Shown here: positions 1 to 11,319 of the stretch, one piece after another
How positions within the stretch are numbered: position 1 is the first letter of the stretch
Layout of the letters: each line of letters starts with the position of its first letter
Source: Seiridium cupressi
Taxonomy: Eukaryota; Ascomycota; Sordariomycetes; Amphisphaeriales; Sporocadaceae
Reading direction: 5' to 3'
Assembly: GCA_036674765.1 (NCBI GenBank)
Contig: JARVKI010000041.1
Span: forward strand, 1-64,000
Length of the DNA: 64,000 nucleotides
The notes under the pieces: model-generated
Database searches by the model: none
What the model saw: only the letters and a program-made list of their open reading frames with translations
Told to the model about the DNA's origin: nothing
Translations under genes and position numbers: made by a program

Positions 1-480
1 ACGTTAAATTAATATCATTTATTATTATTTTATATAAAATTATAAATTAAATAAAAAAATTATTTTATATTTAAATTATTATTATAATATTATTAAAAAA
101 CTTTTAAAAATATAATAAAAAAATAATAATAATAAATTTAAAATAATTATATATTATTATAATTTATTTAAATTAAAACTTTATTTAATTAAAAAGTTAA
201 ATTTATAAAAAAATTAAGAATATTTTTTAATTTTTATAAAATTAAAATTATTTAATTAATTTTTAATAAAATAATTACCGTTAATTTATTTATTTATAAC
301 GTTTTTTTAATAATTAAAAATTATTATAAAATTATATTATTATATATATTATTTATTATAAATCTTTTAAATAAACTTTTAAATTAAATTATAATATAAT
401 TAAAATTTTAATTTTTTTTTATTTATTTATTAATTTAATTTTATAATATTTTAAAAATTAAAAAAATAATAATTAAATAA
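1..480. repeat. Extremely AT-rich block (RIP-like compartment edge)
   Basis: Only 14 of 480 bases are G or C (about 3%), with long A and T runs and no ORF of note. Of the few surviving cytosines most sit before G, T or C rather than A, as expected if CpA sites were eroded to TpA; one CpA remains near the start. Composition jumps to ordinary values within a few bases after 480, so this is a compartment boundary and not a gradual promoter bias. Family or repeat identity cannot be recognised. A mitochondrial insertion or AT satellite is an alternative. Confidence 0.7.
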
Positions 481-728
481 AGTGGTTAAGTTTTTAATGC
501 AGTGTAAAAATTTTAGCGTGCCGGTTAATAAGGGGTGTCGGTTGGTGGGTGTCGCATTGTACGCAGGTGGTGTTAACGCCGTCCAGCCCCACCATATTTT
601 TTTCTTAGCGATCTGCCGGCAGAAACGCTTCACCGCCTGCCGGCTGCCACTAATTTTCTGCTTTCTTGAGGCACGCAAGTAGCATTCTATACAATGCGCA
701 GATAATAGCGAGCTCAAAGATTATCGCC

Positions 729-2813
729 ATGGATTTGCTCAAGATCCTGTCGCGCGGAACGAAGAAGACTGCAAATCAAGCAACAACCCCAGCGCCGACT
801 TCCAAACCAACAAATCCGCAACTGTACCATGATCCAACTCGAGGCTTGAAACGAAAGCGCAACGAAGAGGCGCTGGATGTCACATTAGCAGATGAGGCGC
901 AGGACGTCGACTTCTTTGCTGCGCACGGTACGCAAGACGTGAAAACTAGCGAACCAGCGAAGAAGAAAGCAACCGAGGGTGGTGTAGAGCAAGAGCAAGC
1001 CCAGATTCTCGATGCCGACGAAGTACGCCAAATCCTTCGGTCGCACAGGCTCAAGTTCACGGTACTCTCCAAGCACGAAGACAAAAAATCGAAAGTCAAG
1101 AAGTCCAAGAAAAAAGAGCAGGCCAAAGCAAAGGCTAAGGATGGAAAGCAATCCTTCTTTCCACAACCACTCACATCCTTCACGGATCTGCGGAACACCT
1201 ACAAAATCTCCCCAAGGCTCTTGGGGAATTTGGCAAAGCAAGGCTTCAGGCTGCCAACCGAGGTCCAATTGGGCAGTCTCCCGTTGTTGATCGATCCTAG
1301 AACTGCTCTTCAAGACGCTGTCGGCAACGAGGTGAACCTATCTGAGGATGGATCTATCAACTTCCTAGCCGTGGCACCAACTGGAAGCGGGAAGACTCTG
1401 TCATTTTTGATACCAAGCATCAATTCCATCCTTAAACGACGAGCTGAAGAAGGACGCCAAGACAGCCATGTGTTGGAGTCCCTCGTGATTGCACCTACCC
1501 GAGAACTTGCTCACCAAATTGTTCGAGAGGGCCAGAAATTAGCGGCTGGGACCGGAATCAAAGTGGTTGGCTTCAAGAAAGGCATGCGACTCCCTACAGG
1601 GGATGAAATGCTAGACCTTGACGAGGAGAGTAGCGATGACGCAGATGACGACTCGGAAAGTTCAGAAGACGATAGTGATGAGACGGACAACACCACGACG
1701 AAAGGACCAGTGACAAAAGCAGACATATTAGTCACAACGCCAATGCTCCTTCTCAATTTCCTATCTAAAGGTAGTAAATTACGCAGGACATTACCCACAG
1801 TACGATCTGTGGTCCTGGATGAAGGTGACGTGTTGCTGGACGAATTATTTCGAGACCAGACATTGGGCATCGTCTCTTGCTGCACTCATGATTCTTTGCG
1901 CTTCACATGCTGGTCCGCTACAATGGGTTCTAACATCGAGTCTCTCTTGCTGGAAAAATTCGGCTCGCAGGAGTCCAAGTCTCCAGCCCCACTGATTCGA
2001 CTGGTGGTTGGTCTCAAGGACACGGCTGTGCCAAGTGTGAATCATCACTTGATCTACACGGGCGATAATGAAAGGGGCAAGCTCTATACGCTCAGGCAAC
2101 TGCTGCACCCTAGTTCCGCCAATTCTTCTGGCACCGTTCCTGATATTGGACTTCCTTTCCTCGTGTTCGTCCAGACTGTCGAACGCGCCTCTTCGCTGTA
2201 TGAGGAGTTAAAGTTCGAGTTTCCTGCTGAAGCCGGAGGGTCCACACGCATTGCCACCTTGCACTCGTCTCTTTCCGAATCTGCCAGATCCAAAATCATT
2301 GCCAGGTTCCGTGCCAATGAGATATGGGTACTGATAACGACAGATTTGTTGATGCGAGGAATCGACTTCCGGGGCGTCAACGGGGTCATAAATTTCGACA
2401 TCCCCACCTCAGCTGCAGCCTACATTCATCGGGTCGGCCGGACGGGGCGTGCTGGACACGAAGGTGGTATCGCCGTAACATTCTACACCAAGGAGGATAT
2501 ACCATATCTCAAGAATATCACAAACGTCATTTCTTTGAGCGAGAAACAGGCTGGGAAGGAGGACGGTATTCCGAAATGGCTGATGGATGCGCTTCCAAAG
2601 GTGCAAAAGGATGATAAGAAGAAGTTGAAGCAGAAAGGAGTCGAATCTCGTAGGGGTAACAAAGCTGAGATCACGTCGAAGAGTGCCTGGGAGAAGCGAC
2701 GGGAGAACAATAGGAAAGGCGCTATTGCAGGAAGCAAGAAACGAAAGCTTGAGGGGCATGGAGATGAGAGTGATGATGCCAAGACGAGCGAATGGGGCGG
2801 TTTGGACGGCTGA
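729..2813 (+). CDS. ROK1: DEAD-box RNA helicase, Rok1/DDX52 type
   Basis: Single exon, 694 aa from the first ATG at 729; the frame is open upstream only from a TTG. Rok1 is a nucleolar ATP-dependent RNA helicase needed for early 18S rRNA (SSU processome) maturation. Visible helicase motifs: Q-motif region around 150-180, motif I APTGSGKT at about 216-223, PTREL at 256-260, SAT at about 396-398, and the C-terminal RGID and HRVGRTGRAG motifs. An acidic Ser/Asp insert lies at about 300-320, and basic Lys-rich stretches lie at about 118-140 and at the C terminus. The ATMGSNIE and FDIPTSAAAYIHR contexts point to Rok1 over other DEAD-box families. Motif II reads DEGD (residues 364-367) where DEAD is expected. 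The start lies 250 bp from the AT-rich block. Confidence 0.9.
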   Translation: MDLLKILSRGTKKTANQATTPAPTSKPTNPQLYHDPTRGLKRKRNEEALDVTLADEAQDVDFFAAHGTQDVKTSEPAKKKATEGGVEQEQAQILDADEVRQILRSHRLKFTVLSKHEDKKSKVKKSKKKEQAKAKAKDGKQSFFPQPLTSFTDLRNTYKISPRLLGNLAKQGFRLPTEVQLGSLPLLIDPRTALQDAVGNEVNLSEDGSINFLAVAPTGSGKTLSFLIPSINSILKRRAEEGRQDSHVLESLVIAPTRELAHQIVREGQKLAAGTGIKVVGFKKGMRLPTGDEMLDLDEESSDDADDDSESSEDDSDETDNTTTKGPVTKADILVTTPMLLLNFLSKGSKLRRTLPTVRSVVLDEGDVLLDELFRDQTLGIVSCCTHDSLRFTCWSATMGSNIESLLLEKFGSQESKSPAPLIRLVVGLKDTAVPSVNHHLIYTGDNERGKLYTLRQLLHPSSANSSGTVPDIGLPFLVFVQTVERASSLYEELKFEFPAEAGGSTRIATLHSSLSESARSKIIARFRANEIWVLITTDLLMRGIDFRGVNGVINFDIPTSAAAYIHRVGRTGRAGHEGGIAVTFYTKEDIPYLKNITNVISLSEKQAGKEDGIPKWLMDALPKVQKDDKKKLKQKGVESRRGNKAEITSKSAWEKRRENNRKGAIAGSKKRKLEGHGDESDDAKTSEWGGLDG

Positions 2814-3185
2814 ATAGCCGTGTCGCAACAGACCTGTTCCTCGTCTAGTCGGAAGAAAGCCCGGCGTGATTGTGGCATTCACATTACATAAGTGACCTTC
2901 TATACAGAGCTTACCCGTACATAAATATTGGGAGGGTATCCGAGAATGTACGTACGAAGAGCCTTTAGTGGTTCAAATTGAGGGATTACTGGCCTTGGAC
3001 CTACGGTTCGAACCATCCTCAAGGCACTAATAGACAAGATATCGTGTTGCACTTGAACAATTCGATCAACAAGAAGGGGAATTGAAGCTACAGACATAGG
3101 TTAGATGCATTCGTCAGTTTATCTATGAATATATCAACGTTTATGTTCTCGGTACGCGCAGTCGCCCATCGCAATAGTCAAAGGG
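2814..3185. other. Convergent 3' intergenic region
   Basis: 372 bp between the ends of the helicase and the GH79 gene, expected to hold both 3' UTRs. I see no further coding or repeat signal. Confidence 0.6.
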
Positions 3186-4943
3186 CTATAGAGACACCAG
3201 GATTGCCTCACTATCATATACACTGATAGTCGCGATTCCGTCTACGACCTGCACGGTTGAACTATCGTTCCTAACGCCCTTGACCTCAGCCCCAAGACTC
3301 TCGTATGTCCACTGGCTACCCGCATACGTGATAGTACCCGCTCCAGCTCCAGCGCCAACAGGACTCCCCAGCCTATCGATGATCACCTCTGTTGTTCCGT
3401 CCGGCACGCTGAGATCGATGCTGGTGGCTACTCTCGTAGTCCCCGAGCTCGTCTCGTTCCAATATTGTAGGTTGGCGATGGCAATCCTTTTCAAATCGTC
3501 ACCCTCGAATGCACCATACGTAGTCAGGTTTGGTTTCGCGTCCCCACCAGTGATGTTTAATTCTTGAACGGTGGTGTTACCCGAGGATCCAATGAAATCT
3601 GCAACAAAGGGCTGGCTGTAATAGTTTGCGAACACCTGTGCTGCCACTCCGGCACTAGCAACCGGAAGCCACATATCGTAGCCGGCGTGCATGATTTGCT
3701 GGTAATTAATTCTGGCGACACCGATACTCATGGAGTAAAGATAAAAGTCCACTTGCCAGAGCGCTGATCCAAGGCGGGCTTGATATTCGTAGTTGTTCGT
3801 GCTTTTAAGCGAGTTGCCCACCTCCGAAAGAATAAATGGAATATTAGGTCTATTGGTCTTGAGCCAGTTGATCCGCCGCTTCAGATAGTCCACTAAAATA
3901 ACTACGAGTTAGCGAATCATTCTTCCATCATATTTCAACAACAATAATGCCCAATCAGAAGTTGAACGCTCTTGACACGGGTCATGAAGGGCAATAAACC
4001 AAACACTTAAAAAGAAGAAAAAAAAAGAAAAAAAAAACTTACGGTGCGTATGTGTGGCAGCCACGTCCATCAGTCCGGAAGCGAGAGTTGATGCATCACC
4101 TGCGCTGTTCTGATAGTAGTGATGAGCCACCGTCTTGATACGGGTGTCGGAGTCGATGCCGAGACCAAAACAAGTCTCGACGTCTAGTCTGTATGCCTCC
4201 TCAGCCACAGCTGCGCCGAAGTGTGTCGAAACGTCGAAAGCTTGGAAGATCGGTCCATCAGGTAACGTTACAGCATCTGCAATGGCGGCAGCGTATTTCG
4301 TGAAATTGCCAACGTATGTCTCGTTATCGAGATTTCCTTGATATTCAGGCGGCTGGAGCGCAATTCCGTTGGCGCCAGTGAAGGTGTCACTGTAGAGATC
4401 CGGCTCATTGCCGATCTCGATGGATTGAATCCTGTCCCAACCTATGCTGCTTGCGGCACTTTGAGCCCAGGCGATGGTCTCGCTGACGTTCGTGGTGGCC
4501 AATGGTACTTGGATGATATATTGAGCATCCGGAAAGCTCTTTGTGAGCTCCCAGTAGGATGCCCCTATGGTGGTGTTTCCGATATCCTGGTAATTGTTCT
4601 GTTCGTCCTTTGGTAGCACATAGGCAGTCTGGCCGGGTAGGTATTTCCCATAGTCTGGAGATGTGCCACCTAGTCGGATGATGGGTTTACCGCTGGTACG
4701 GGAAGTGATGGCGTTAATGAGGTTGACAGAAAACTCGTTAGCATTGCCATTCGCATCCAGGGCGTACTCCTCGAAAGCAGCTTCCTCAAACGCAAAACCA
4801 CAATAGTCCGGATCGATAATTTGTGCGTCTACATCAGCCTTTGGAAGCTCAATAGACAAGTCGGAGGCGCGTATGACCGTCGCGCACAAGCCCAGCGCGC
4901 TGAACCCTATTGTACGAGACCACATGGAAGTTTGGTGGGCCAT
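3186..4943 (-). CDS. Secreted GH79 beta-glucuronidase-like glycoside hydrolase
   Basis: Two exons, 4043-4943 and 3186-3892, join in frame to 535 aa. The donor GTAAG at 4042 and acceptor TTTAG before 3892 restore a Leu codon between ...ATHTH and DYLKRR. An N-terminal hydrophobic segment after MWSRT looks like a signal peptide, so the enzyme is probably secreted and removes glucuronic acid (or 4-O-methyl-glucuronate) from glycoproteins or arabinogalactan. GH79 signatures: IRLGGTSPDY near residue 90, acid/base Glu180 in EIGNEPDLY, and nucleophile Glu324 in FILSEVGNS. The C-terminal 150 residues resemble the GH79 beta-sandwich. The intron begins with a long pyrimidine tract just after the donor. 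The start may be 4943 or the next ATG at 4925. Substrate specificity is inferred from family only. Confidence 0.85.
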
Positions 4944-6787
4944 TAGGGAATCTGGGTGATGGAGGTCGCAGTTTGTCACAGCAGCTATGGTATTGGGAAA
5001 GAAAGACGACAACAAGTAGGTCATCAGATGTCAAGAGAATAGGAAGACAACAGGTCCTGGAGGCGATTTAAATGCTGGGCTGCCAGCTACTGATATGGGG
5101 CGTTGAGATATCCACTAGTTAGAATGAGTATAAATAGCCAAACGTTACTTGGGCTCGACCGGTGCGGGAGCTGTAGGTCAGCAGGATGCTATTCCCTGCA
5201 ATGAAAGTCAAATGAGATGCAGGGTTAAGGTTTCTTCTCTTGGTGATCCTGTCAGAATATAAGACCCACTAGTCCTCTGGTGGATAACCTTTTTGGATTT
5301 TAACAAGATCCATCCTTGCAAAAGACTGAGCTCTCTTCGCAGTGCTCAAAAGCCTAGGTCATTAAGAATGGACCCGGGGTGTTGTCAACTAGGTTCAGTC
5401 TTTCGAAGACAAGTGTTTCTCGCAATTACACTTCGAGTAGAAGGTTCTGAAGTCTAGTCTAGCACTAGCTGGTAGTTTGTCCGGCCTAACAACACGAGGA
5501 AGGATGTTTTCGTAGCCACTGACGGAGGCATAGTGCATGCCGCAGTCAGGCCCTGATAGGTATAGCCCCCAAGATGTTGTATAACGTGGATGGTGTAAAA
5601 CATGGATTAGATGGCGTTGTCCGGCTGTCGGGCCTTTGCGCTGGAGATTGGCTACATTGAGAGAGGCACGGGTCCTTTAGCGCATGTGTGGACCACCTAT
5701 AGTGGACTGCTGGCCAACAATAGCAAGGCCGGATCACCATACATTACATTATGTACCTACAATATTTTGTAGCCATCTTTATTCTTGGCCAGATACATTA
5801 GTCCGGTGGTGCTCTACACCTTCGGCAATTCCAAGGCCGTTAAAACATGCGGTCGTAATCTAAAAAGTGAAACACAGTTGCACTACACTCATGACTAGGA
5901 GTGACTAGCCTTACACTAGCCCGATCTTACGCTTATTGGAATATTTGCCTCTATTGTCTTAGTATGCCGGGCAAAAGAGTAGCTCTTGTCCTAGTTCAGC
6001 TACAGTCAGAATAACAGCAAAAATCCTACCTCGACCAGTTTTCAATCTATCACGTCTTATTCACTTGGACAGCTGTTGAACGCTGATGAAAAGAAGAAAG
6101 GAGAAGAAAAAAACTTCGAAGTTGCTTTCAAGTCAAGTATCCACGATTAACTGTATTGCTGGTACTCCTGTGCTACGCCGTTTGCTGGTCATACCTCAAA
6201 TCTAGTTCATCAATACTCCCTGCTAATGAGCGATCAAGCCAAGCCAGCAAGTCCGGTAAGTTCCAGGTATGAAGGTTACAGAACAATGTAACTACGTGTA
6301 CATTACAGTTAGATGCTACGCCAGGATGATCCGTGCGGCAGAAGGCGACGGGCTGTCAGAGACTTGCCCCGCGTTTTAGTGCTGTCTTAGTGGGTGCCTT
6401 TCTACCTACAACGTATCCACCCACCTGCTGATAGGGCTGAACGTCGAAGCTCTGGTAAGCTTTGCCTCGTCGTAGGACAGGAACAAACGAGCATGTTTCT
6501 TTGCCACAAGGCTGCCAACTGGTGTGAACTTTTAGCACGCACCTCGACGAAACCAGAGAAAGCCTTGCCCGTTTGAGAAGGATATCAAGGCAACCATCTG
6601 CAGCCAAGTTTTGACGCCGAGCCTCGTCATTCAACGACAGAGCTATCATCACAACGTCCTGCGCCATTCAGCCATTCATCTGTTTACCCGGCGTTTTGTC
6701 ATCTCACCAGATCCGATATTGAAGGTCGAGCATTTCCAAGGGCATCGAGCCTGTTCGGCGAACGAGCGCTCTATCACACCCATCAAC
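4944..6787. other. Intergenic region upstream of GH79 and the 6.8-kb gene
   Basis: 1.8 kb between two divergently transcribed genes. Stop codons are dense in all frames. I see no RNA gene, repeat or relic that I can support. It should hold both promoters. Confidence 0.5.
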
Positions 6788-8206
6788 ATGGTGTCTAAGG
6801 ATACTCCTATCTTGGACGACTGGGAGGATGTTGCCGATGACAACCTCTCAGTCGTATCTCTTCCCACATCTGACGATGAGGATGATGCCACCGAATTTGA
6901 TGCTGATGTCGGCGCAGCTATAGAACCCGATACAGAACCGGTCGCGGAGAAGCAGAAAGACAACCATTTGAGCCCCGTCACCTCTGTGGCAAACAGACTC
7001 GCGTCACTATCGATAGACGACAAGAAGAGTGAAGGACGCCTCCAAAAGAAGGTCAAGCCAGAGGGGGCGGATTGCAAGATAGATCCACAGGATAGCCATA
7101 TACTGGAACATCGTGGTCACTCTGCGAAAGACGATTCTGGTGGCCATGATGAGGCTCGTCTGGGCGACAATCTAGATGTTGACCTGGACCCCGAGTTCCT
7201 CCAGAAGGTTTGCACATCCACTGTCAAACTCATTGGAGAAATTCTGTCAATCGTGCACTCTGGATCGCACCGCCCCACTCCTGAACGTGCAATTCGGGTT
7301 CGAACAGGTGTTGAGGGGGTTTGCAAACGCCTGCGTGGCCATCTCCACAAACTGACCCCCATTTTGGAAGGCTACTCTAAGCACTGGAACCCAGAGCAAG
7401 GGACAGTCAGTTTGCCGATTGACCCCGGCCTGTACGAATGGATGTCTGATCTCAAAGTTAATCTTCTCGGCGTACAAGCCCTCCTACAAAGCCAGCTACC
7501 TGGCAATATGGATATCCCAGGTACTGATTGTTGCTATTCGGGACATCACACATTCGTCCCAGATCTTGTCGAATATGAGAGATCACTGAACGACTCCTGC
7601 GATCAAATGGCCGGCTTCCTTCCTATCATGGTAACTGATTACGATGACTTTCACACAGCAAACATGCCTTGGGCGGAGAAAGAGATGACCATTGTCAGGG
7701 AAGATGCTGCTGTCATCACCAGAAGACATCATTACTCTAGCAGTGGGCCCGCAACCGGCCATGCGCAACTTCGAGGTGAGGTGTATGAACTCAAAGATCA
7801 GGTCACGGCCTGTGTCCAGTGCCTCCAAGACTTTTTCCATCGCCTGCCGCAGTCCCCCGACCGCCAGCTGGTTCGCCTCTATGACTCTTACGAGACCATC
7901 AAGGATACCCTTGAGATCCTCTTATCGAATCACGCTTCCGAGTGGATTGACCACGGACTCGCTGGCGGCATCACCTTCCCGGAATTCTACCGGACCAACC
8001 CAGACACAGTCCGGTCGCTCAACGTCCAGCTAAAGGAGCTTGCGGAGAATTTCAGAGTGGACCGTGACACCGCTTTAGCTTTTAGATATACCAGGGACCC
8101 TGATATGGTGTTGGAAGAGGAGCCAGAGGTGCGCGCATCGGATATCGAAGCCCTCAAGAGCATTGAGGAGATCCTCGTGGCACTGTTTCATATCAAGAAG
8201 CGCTAA
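6788..8206 (+). CDS. Hypothetical acidic fungal protein
   Basis: Single exon, 472 aa from the ATG at 6788. The frame opens earlier without an ATG. The N-terminal 100 residues are acidic and probably disordered (DDWEDVADDN, SDDEDDATEFDADVG). From about residue 130 on, composition becomes that of a helical globular protein with regularly spaced Leu and few low-complexity stretches. I do not recognise a catalytic motif, signal peptide or membrane segment, so it is probably soluble and nuclear or cytosolic. Lack of introns and steady codon use support a real gene. Function unknown. Confidence 0.7.
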   Translation: MVSKDTPILDDWEDVADDNLSVVSLPTSDDEDDATEFDADVGAAIEPDTEPVAEKQKDNHLSPVTSVANRLASLSIDDKKSEGRLQKKVKPEGADCKIDPQDSHILEHRGHSAKDDSGGHDEARLGDNLDVDLDPEFLQKVCTSTVKLIGEILSIVHSGSHRPTPERAIRVRTGVEGVCKRLRGHLHKLTPILEGYSKHWNPEQGTVSLPIDPGLYEWMSDLKVNLLGVQALLQSQLPGNMDIPGTDCCYSGHHTFVPDLVEYERSLNDSCDQMAGFLPIMVTDYDDFHTANMPWAEKEMTIVREDAAVITRRHHYSSSGPATGHAQLRGEVYELKDQVTACVQCLQDFFHRLPQSPDRQLVRLYDSYETIKDTLEILLSNHASEWIDHGLAGGITFPEFYRTNPDTVRSLNVQLKELAENFRVDRDTALAFRYTRDPDMVLEEEPEVRASDIEALKSIEEILVALFHIKKR

Positions 8207-8822
8207 TCTGTTACTTCGGATATCAAGATAGGCAACACGTGTTAATGTATGTTGGCGTTTAGTGTTTCACGCTTGGCGTTCGGATCTATTTGGCACCAAG
8301 GGAACAAAGGGCAAAGAGGAAAATAGGGATTTACATCACGATCCCACTGGTATGGGCCACGACTTCTCAAAGTATGTAATACAAATCGGTTCGACCACCT
8401 CTTCGTCCATAAAAGTATTCAGTGACCGATAGTGAGAACGTTCCTTGTGTAAGCCTCTATATGTTTTAGTTCGCGTGCTGTTCAGTGCAACGTTGCACAT
8501 GCGATTGGGAGTGCTGCTTTCGAATTGCCCTGTTCAATTAGTCCGTACCATACGCAATGGTCAGCCTTTTTTCATTCATTTACGAAGCTTCTTAGTCAAT
8601 CTAGCCTCCCATTGAGCTGTGTCACTAGAATCACTCAGAGTCCCGGCCAAGCATGTTTGATGCTGAATTGAAGAAAGAATGGACGTCTGAGCACGGCTAA
8701 TTTATGACCAGCGGAGAGTCCTACAAAGAATATGGCCCTAGAATAAAGACCGCGGCGGCTCTAACGATTCGATAAGCCATCACTCTCGTCTCAATCTTAC
8801 ACAGTATTGATGTTAATCAACA
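8207..8822. other. Convergent 3' intergenic region
   Basis: 616 bp between two gene ends. Nothing beyond probable 3' UTRs is visible. Confidence 0.5.
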
Positions 8823-11319
8823 TCAATCAACCACTTGAAGCATGCGGTAAGCCTCGCGGCTGATCGCCATGCGCATCACCGCTACAGGATCCATACTCTT
8901 CTTCTTCTTGTCCACCACTACTACGCCAACTTCGTCCTTCTCCACAATCTTCTCGGCCTCGTCTTCAAAAGAGCCGTTCTCAAGGAACATCTTCAACTGG
9001 TCTTGGGAACAGCCGTTGACCAAGGCGGTATTGTCTCCATCAGCAGTGTTTGGCTTGGGGGCGGTACCGTCGTTGCGCGCGCCGGCAAGATTCCAGAAGA
9101 TCAGTCTCGGTATTTCATGGCCAGCATCTTCGAACTTGTTCTTGATGCGTTGAAAAGAGGTCGACCAAACGTCCCCTCGTCGCGAATGGGGGATTCCATC
9201 AGAGAGATAGGCATTGCTGGAGTCGAAGCCGGACTCGGCCTCGTTGAAATGCATGTCCGAGAAGACGAAAACTTGCTTGACCATATACTCAGGCTTTATG
9301 TTGCTATCCAACGCCATCGGCAAAAGAAGCTTTTCGAAAACTGCCACGAAATCTGTATCCATGGAACAGTTCGAACGTGCGATATAATCCACCTTATCCT
9401 TAAATGACCGCTCGTCATCTCGGCCGCCAACACGCACAACCTGAGGTGAAGATGAGAATGTGATGAAAGTCCCTCCAAAGGGTGGTCGCGCCACCTCGGC
9501 AAGCAGGAGAGACAGGCCGATTGCAGAGTCAATGTGGCAGGTCCCATCCTTGAGGACCGGACAATGCATAGATCCAGAAACATCACAGACGGCAATCGAG
9601 GACTCCAGCTTTCCTGAATCTTTGATTCGTTGACAGAGAGTCTTCCACAGTCCGTCGGCCGTCTTCTGCATGATCTCGCGCTCAATTTCGTGCTTCCTGT
9701 TGGCCAGCCTTCCGGCGAAGTCACTGCCAGAGAACTTGTTGAGACCTACGCCATAGCGCACCCGGACATTGTGTACAAGTGTGGACGGAAGGAGCGTCGC
9801 GCCCGAGATGCGAGCCTTTCCAGTTGCTACCTTGTCAATATACTGCTTGAAACTCTCCCGGTCCTTCTTTATGAACAGAGACGCATATCGGTTCATCGCA
9901 AGGGATGGGACTCTGTCGTACTCGATGTCCCTGAAACGATCTTCAGAGATGGGCCGTTCGACAGTATCAAGGTGCTTTCGAAGCTTTGATAGCGTGGATG
10001 CCTGATATGCTCGCCTTGCATACTTCAGGTACGTCTCACGATCCATAGGATCAACACTACCAGGACATACCTCATCGAATTCATACAGCAACTCTGCAAC
10101 GGAAGAGACGATAAAGGTATGTCGATCGTGGGACTTCTTTGGGGTAGGGGCCCACTTCCCACAGAGGGAGACGAGTCTTTTCTCTGCCTTTGAACCATTG
10201 ATTCGGTCAAGGTCAAGCTTCAACTGGCCGGCAATGAGTCGAGCGACCGTGACGTGGAATGTACGATAGAAGCCGTTTGCCTGAAGCAATTGCGCGACGA
10301 CAAGTTGGTGGCGCTCCTGAGCCAAGGTCTTCTTCCGCCCTAAGGTCCAGTCTCTCGACTTTTTGGCTCTCTCCTTGCCAATCTGCTCTCCTGCATCATC
10401 GTCTAGGATGCAGTGGATGTCATCCGAACTAAGATTAGATGTAAGTTTGTCCCGCGCAGCTAATGACAGGAGGTTGAGCAAATCCTTCCAGTAGCTATGG
10501 CTGACTCCATGTTGGACATGGAACTCGGGAATCTCGGGGTCCGTTTCAGGAATGACCTTTCTCTTTTTCTTGGGGGACTCTGATCCATTCATTCCTACAT
10601 CGGCAGCAACAATCTCGAAGTCATCAGCAGAGCTCACGCTCTTGCCGCCCTTTTCCGTCTTGTTTTCTTCAGCCTTCTTCTGAATTACTGGTCGCACGAG
10701 CCATTCCAGATTAACCAGAAGTGTCTGAGGGTGGTTCTGAGCCAGCTATCCGGCAGCGCGATAGAACGTGATCTTCTAAGCATCAAATATCAGCTAGAAA
10801 TTGCTCAGTGTCTAGGACAGAGATATTTCGGGCACTTACGTCGCTCCTGCCCAGATGAATAGAACGGCAGTCCCAGATCAAACGTAACGTGGCGTCAGGA
10901 TCCTCCTTCCAAGCTGCGTCGAGGAGCAAGTTCAGGCGATCGGAAGAGACGACAGTCCCCAGCTCAGAGAAAAGGTCGACGAGGGCGTTCCCAGAGGTCT
11001 TGTAAGCCGCACGGCCGTCTTCCGTCAGCATCCTCCAGTCGGTGTCATCCAAGGTCGCAGCGGCAGCTAGTTTGTTGAGGAGAGCATCGATGAAGGGGTC
11101 TTGCGTCACCCCGTCATTAGATATAGAAGCCATCTTGTCATTCAGGTGGATAACATCGCTGGGCTCCTGGCGGCCGAGGACGTTTTGGACATGGGCCTCG
11201 AAGTGTGCGTGTGACAATCGTAGCTCTGGCAAGACTGGCAGTAAGACCGGAAACGAGGAGTCAAGAAAGCTATGCTTGGTCACGGATGCAGATGCATCAT
11301 TTCCCTGCTCTGGATCCAT
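8823..11319 (-). CDS. DUF2828 family protein with VWA-like MIDAS
   Basis: Two exons, 10840-11319 and 8823-10745, give 800 aa. The 94-nt intron runs from GTAAGT at 10839 to a TAG acceptor before 10745 and joins GRSD to LAQNHPQTLL. The N-terminal part (DPFIDALLNKL, then the WLVRP region) and the C-terminal part match the DUF2828 layout. The latter resembles a von Willebrand A fold with a metal-ion-dependent DVSGSM motif at about residues 548-553. A basic nuclear-localisation-like KKKRK stretch sits at about 218-222. DUF2828 has no established biochemical role. The VWA/TROVE-like architecture suggests a ligand- or RNA-binding scaffold, which is inference. Start is at MDPEQ; the frame extends further upstream only from non-ATG codons. 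Confidence 0.85.
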
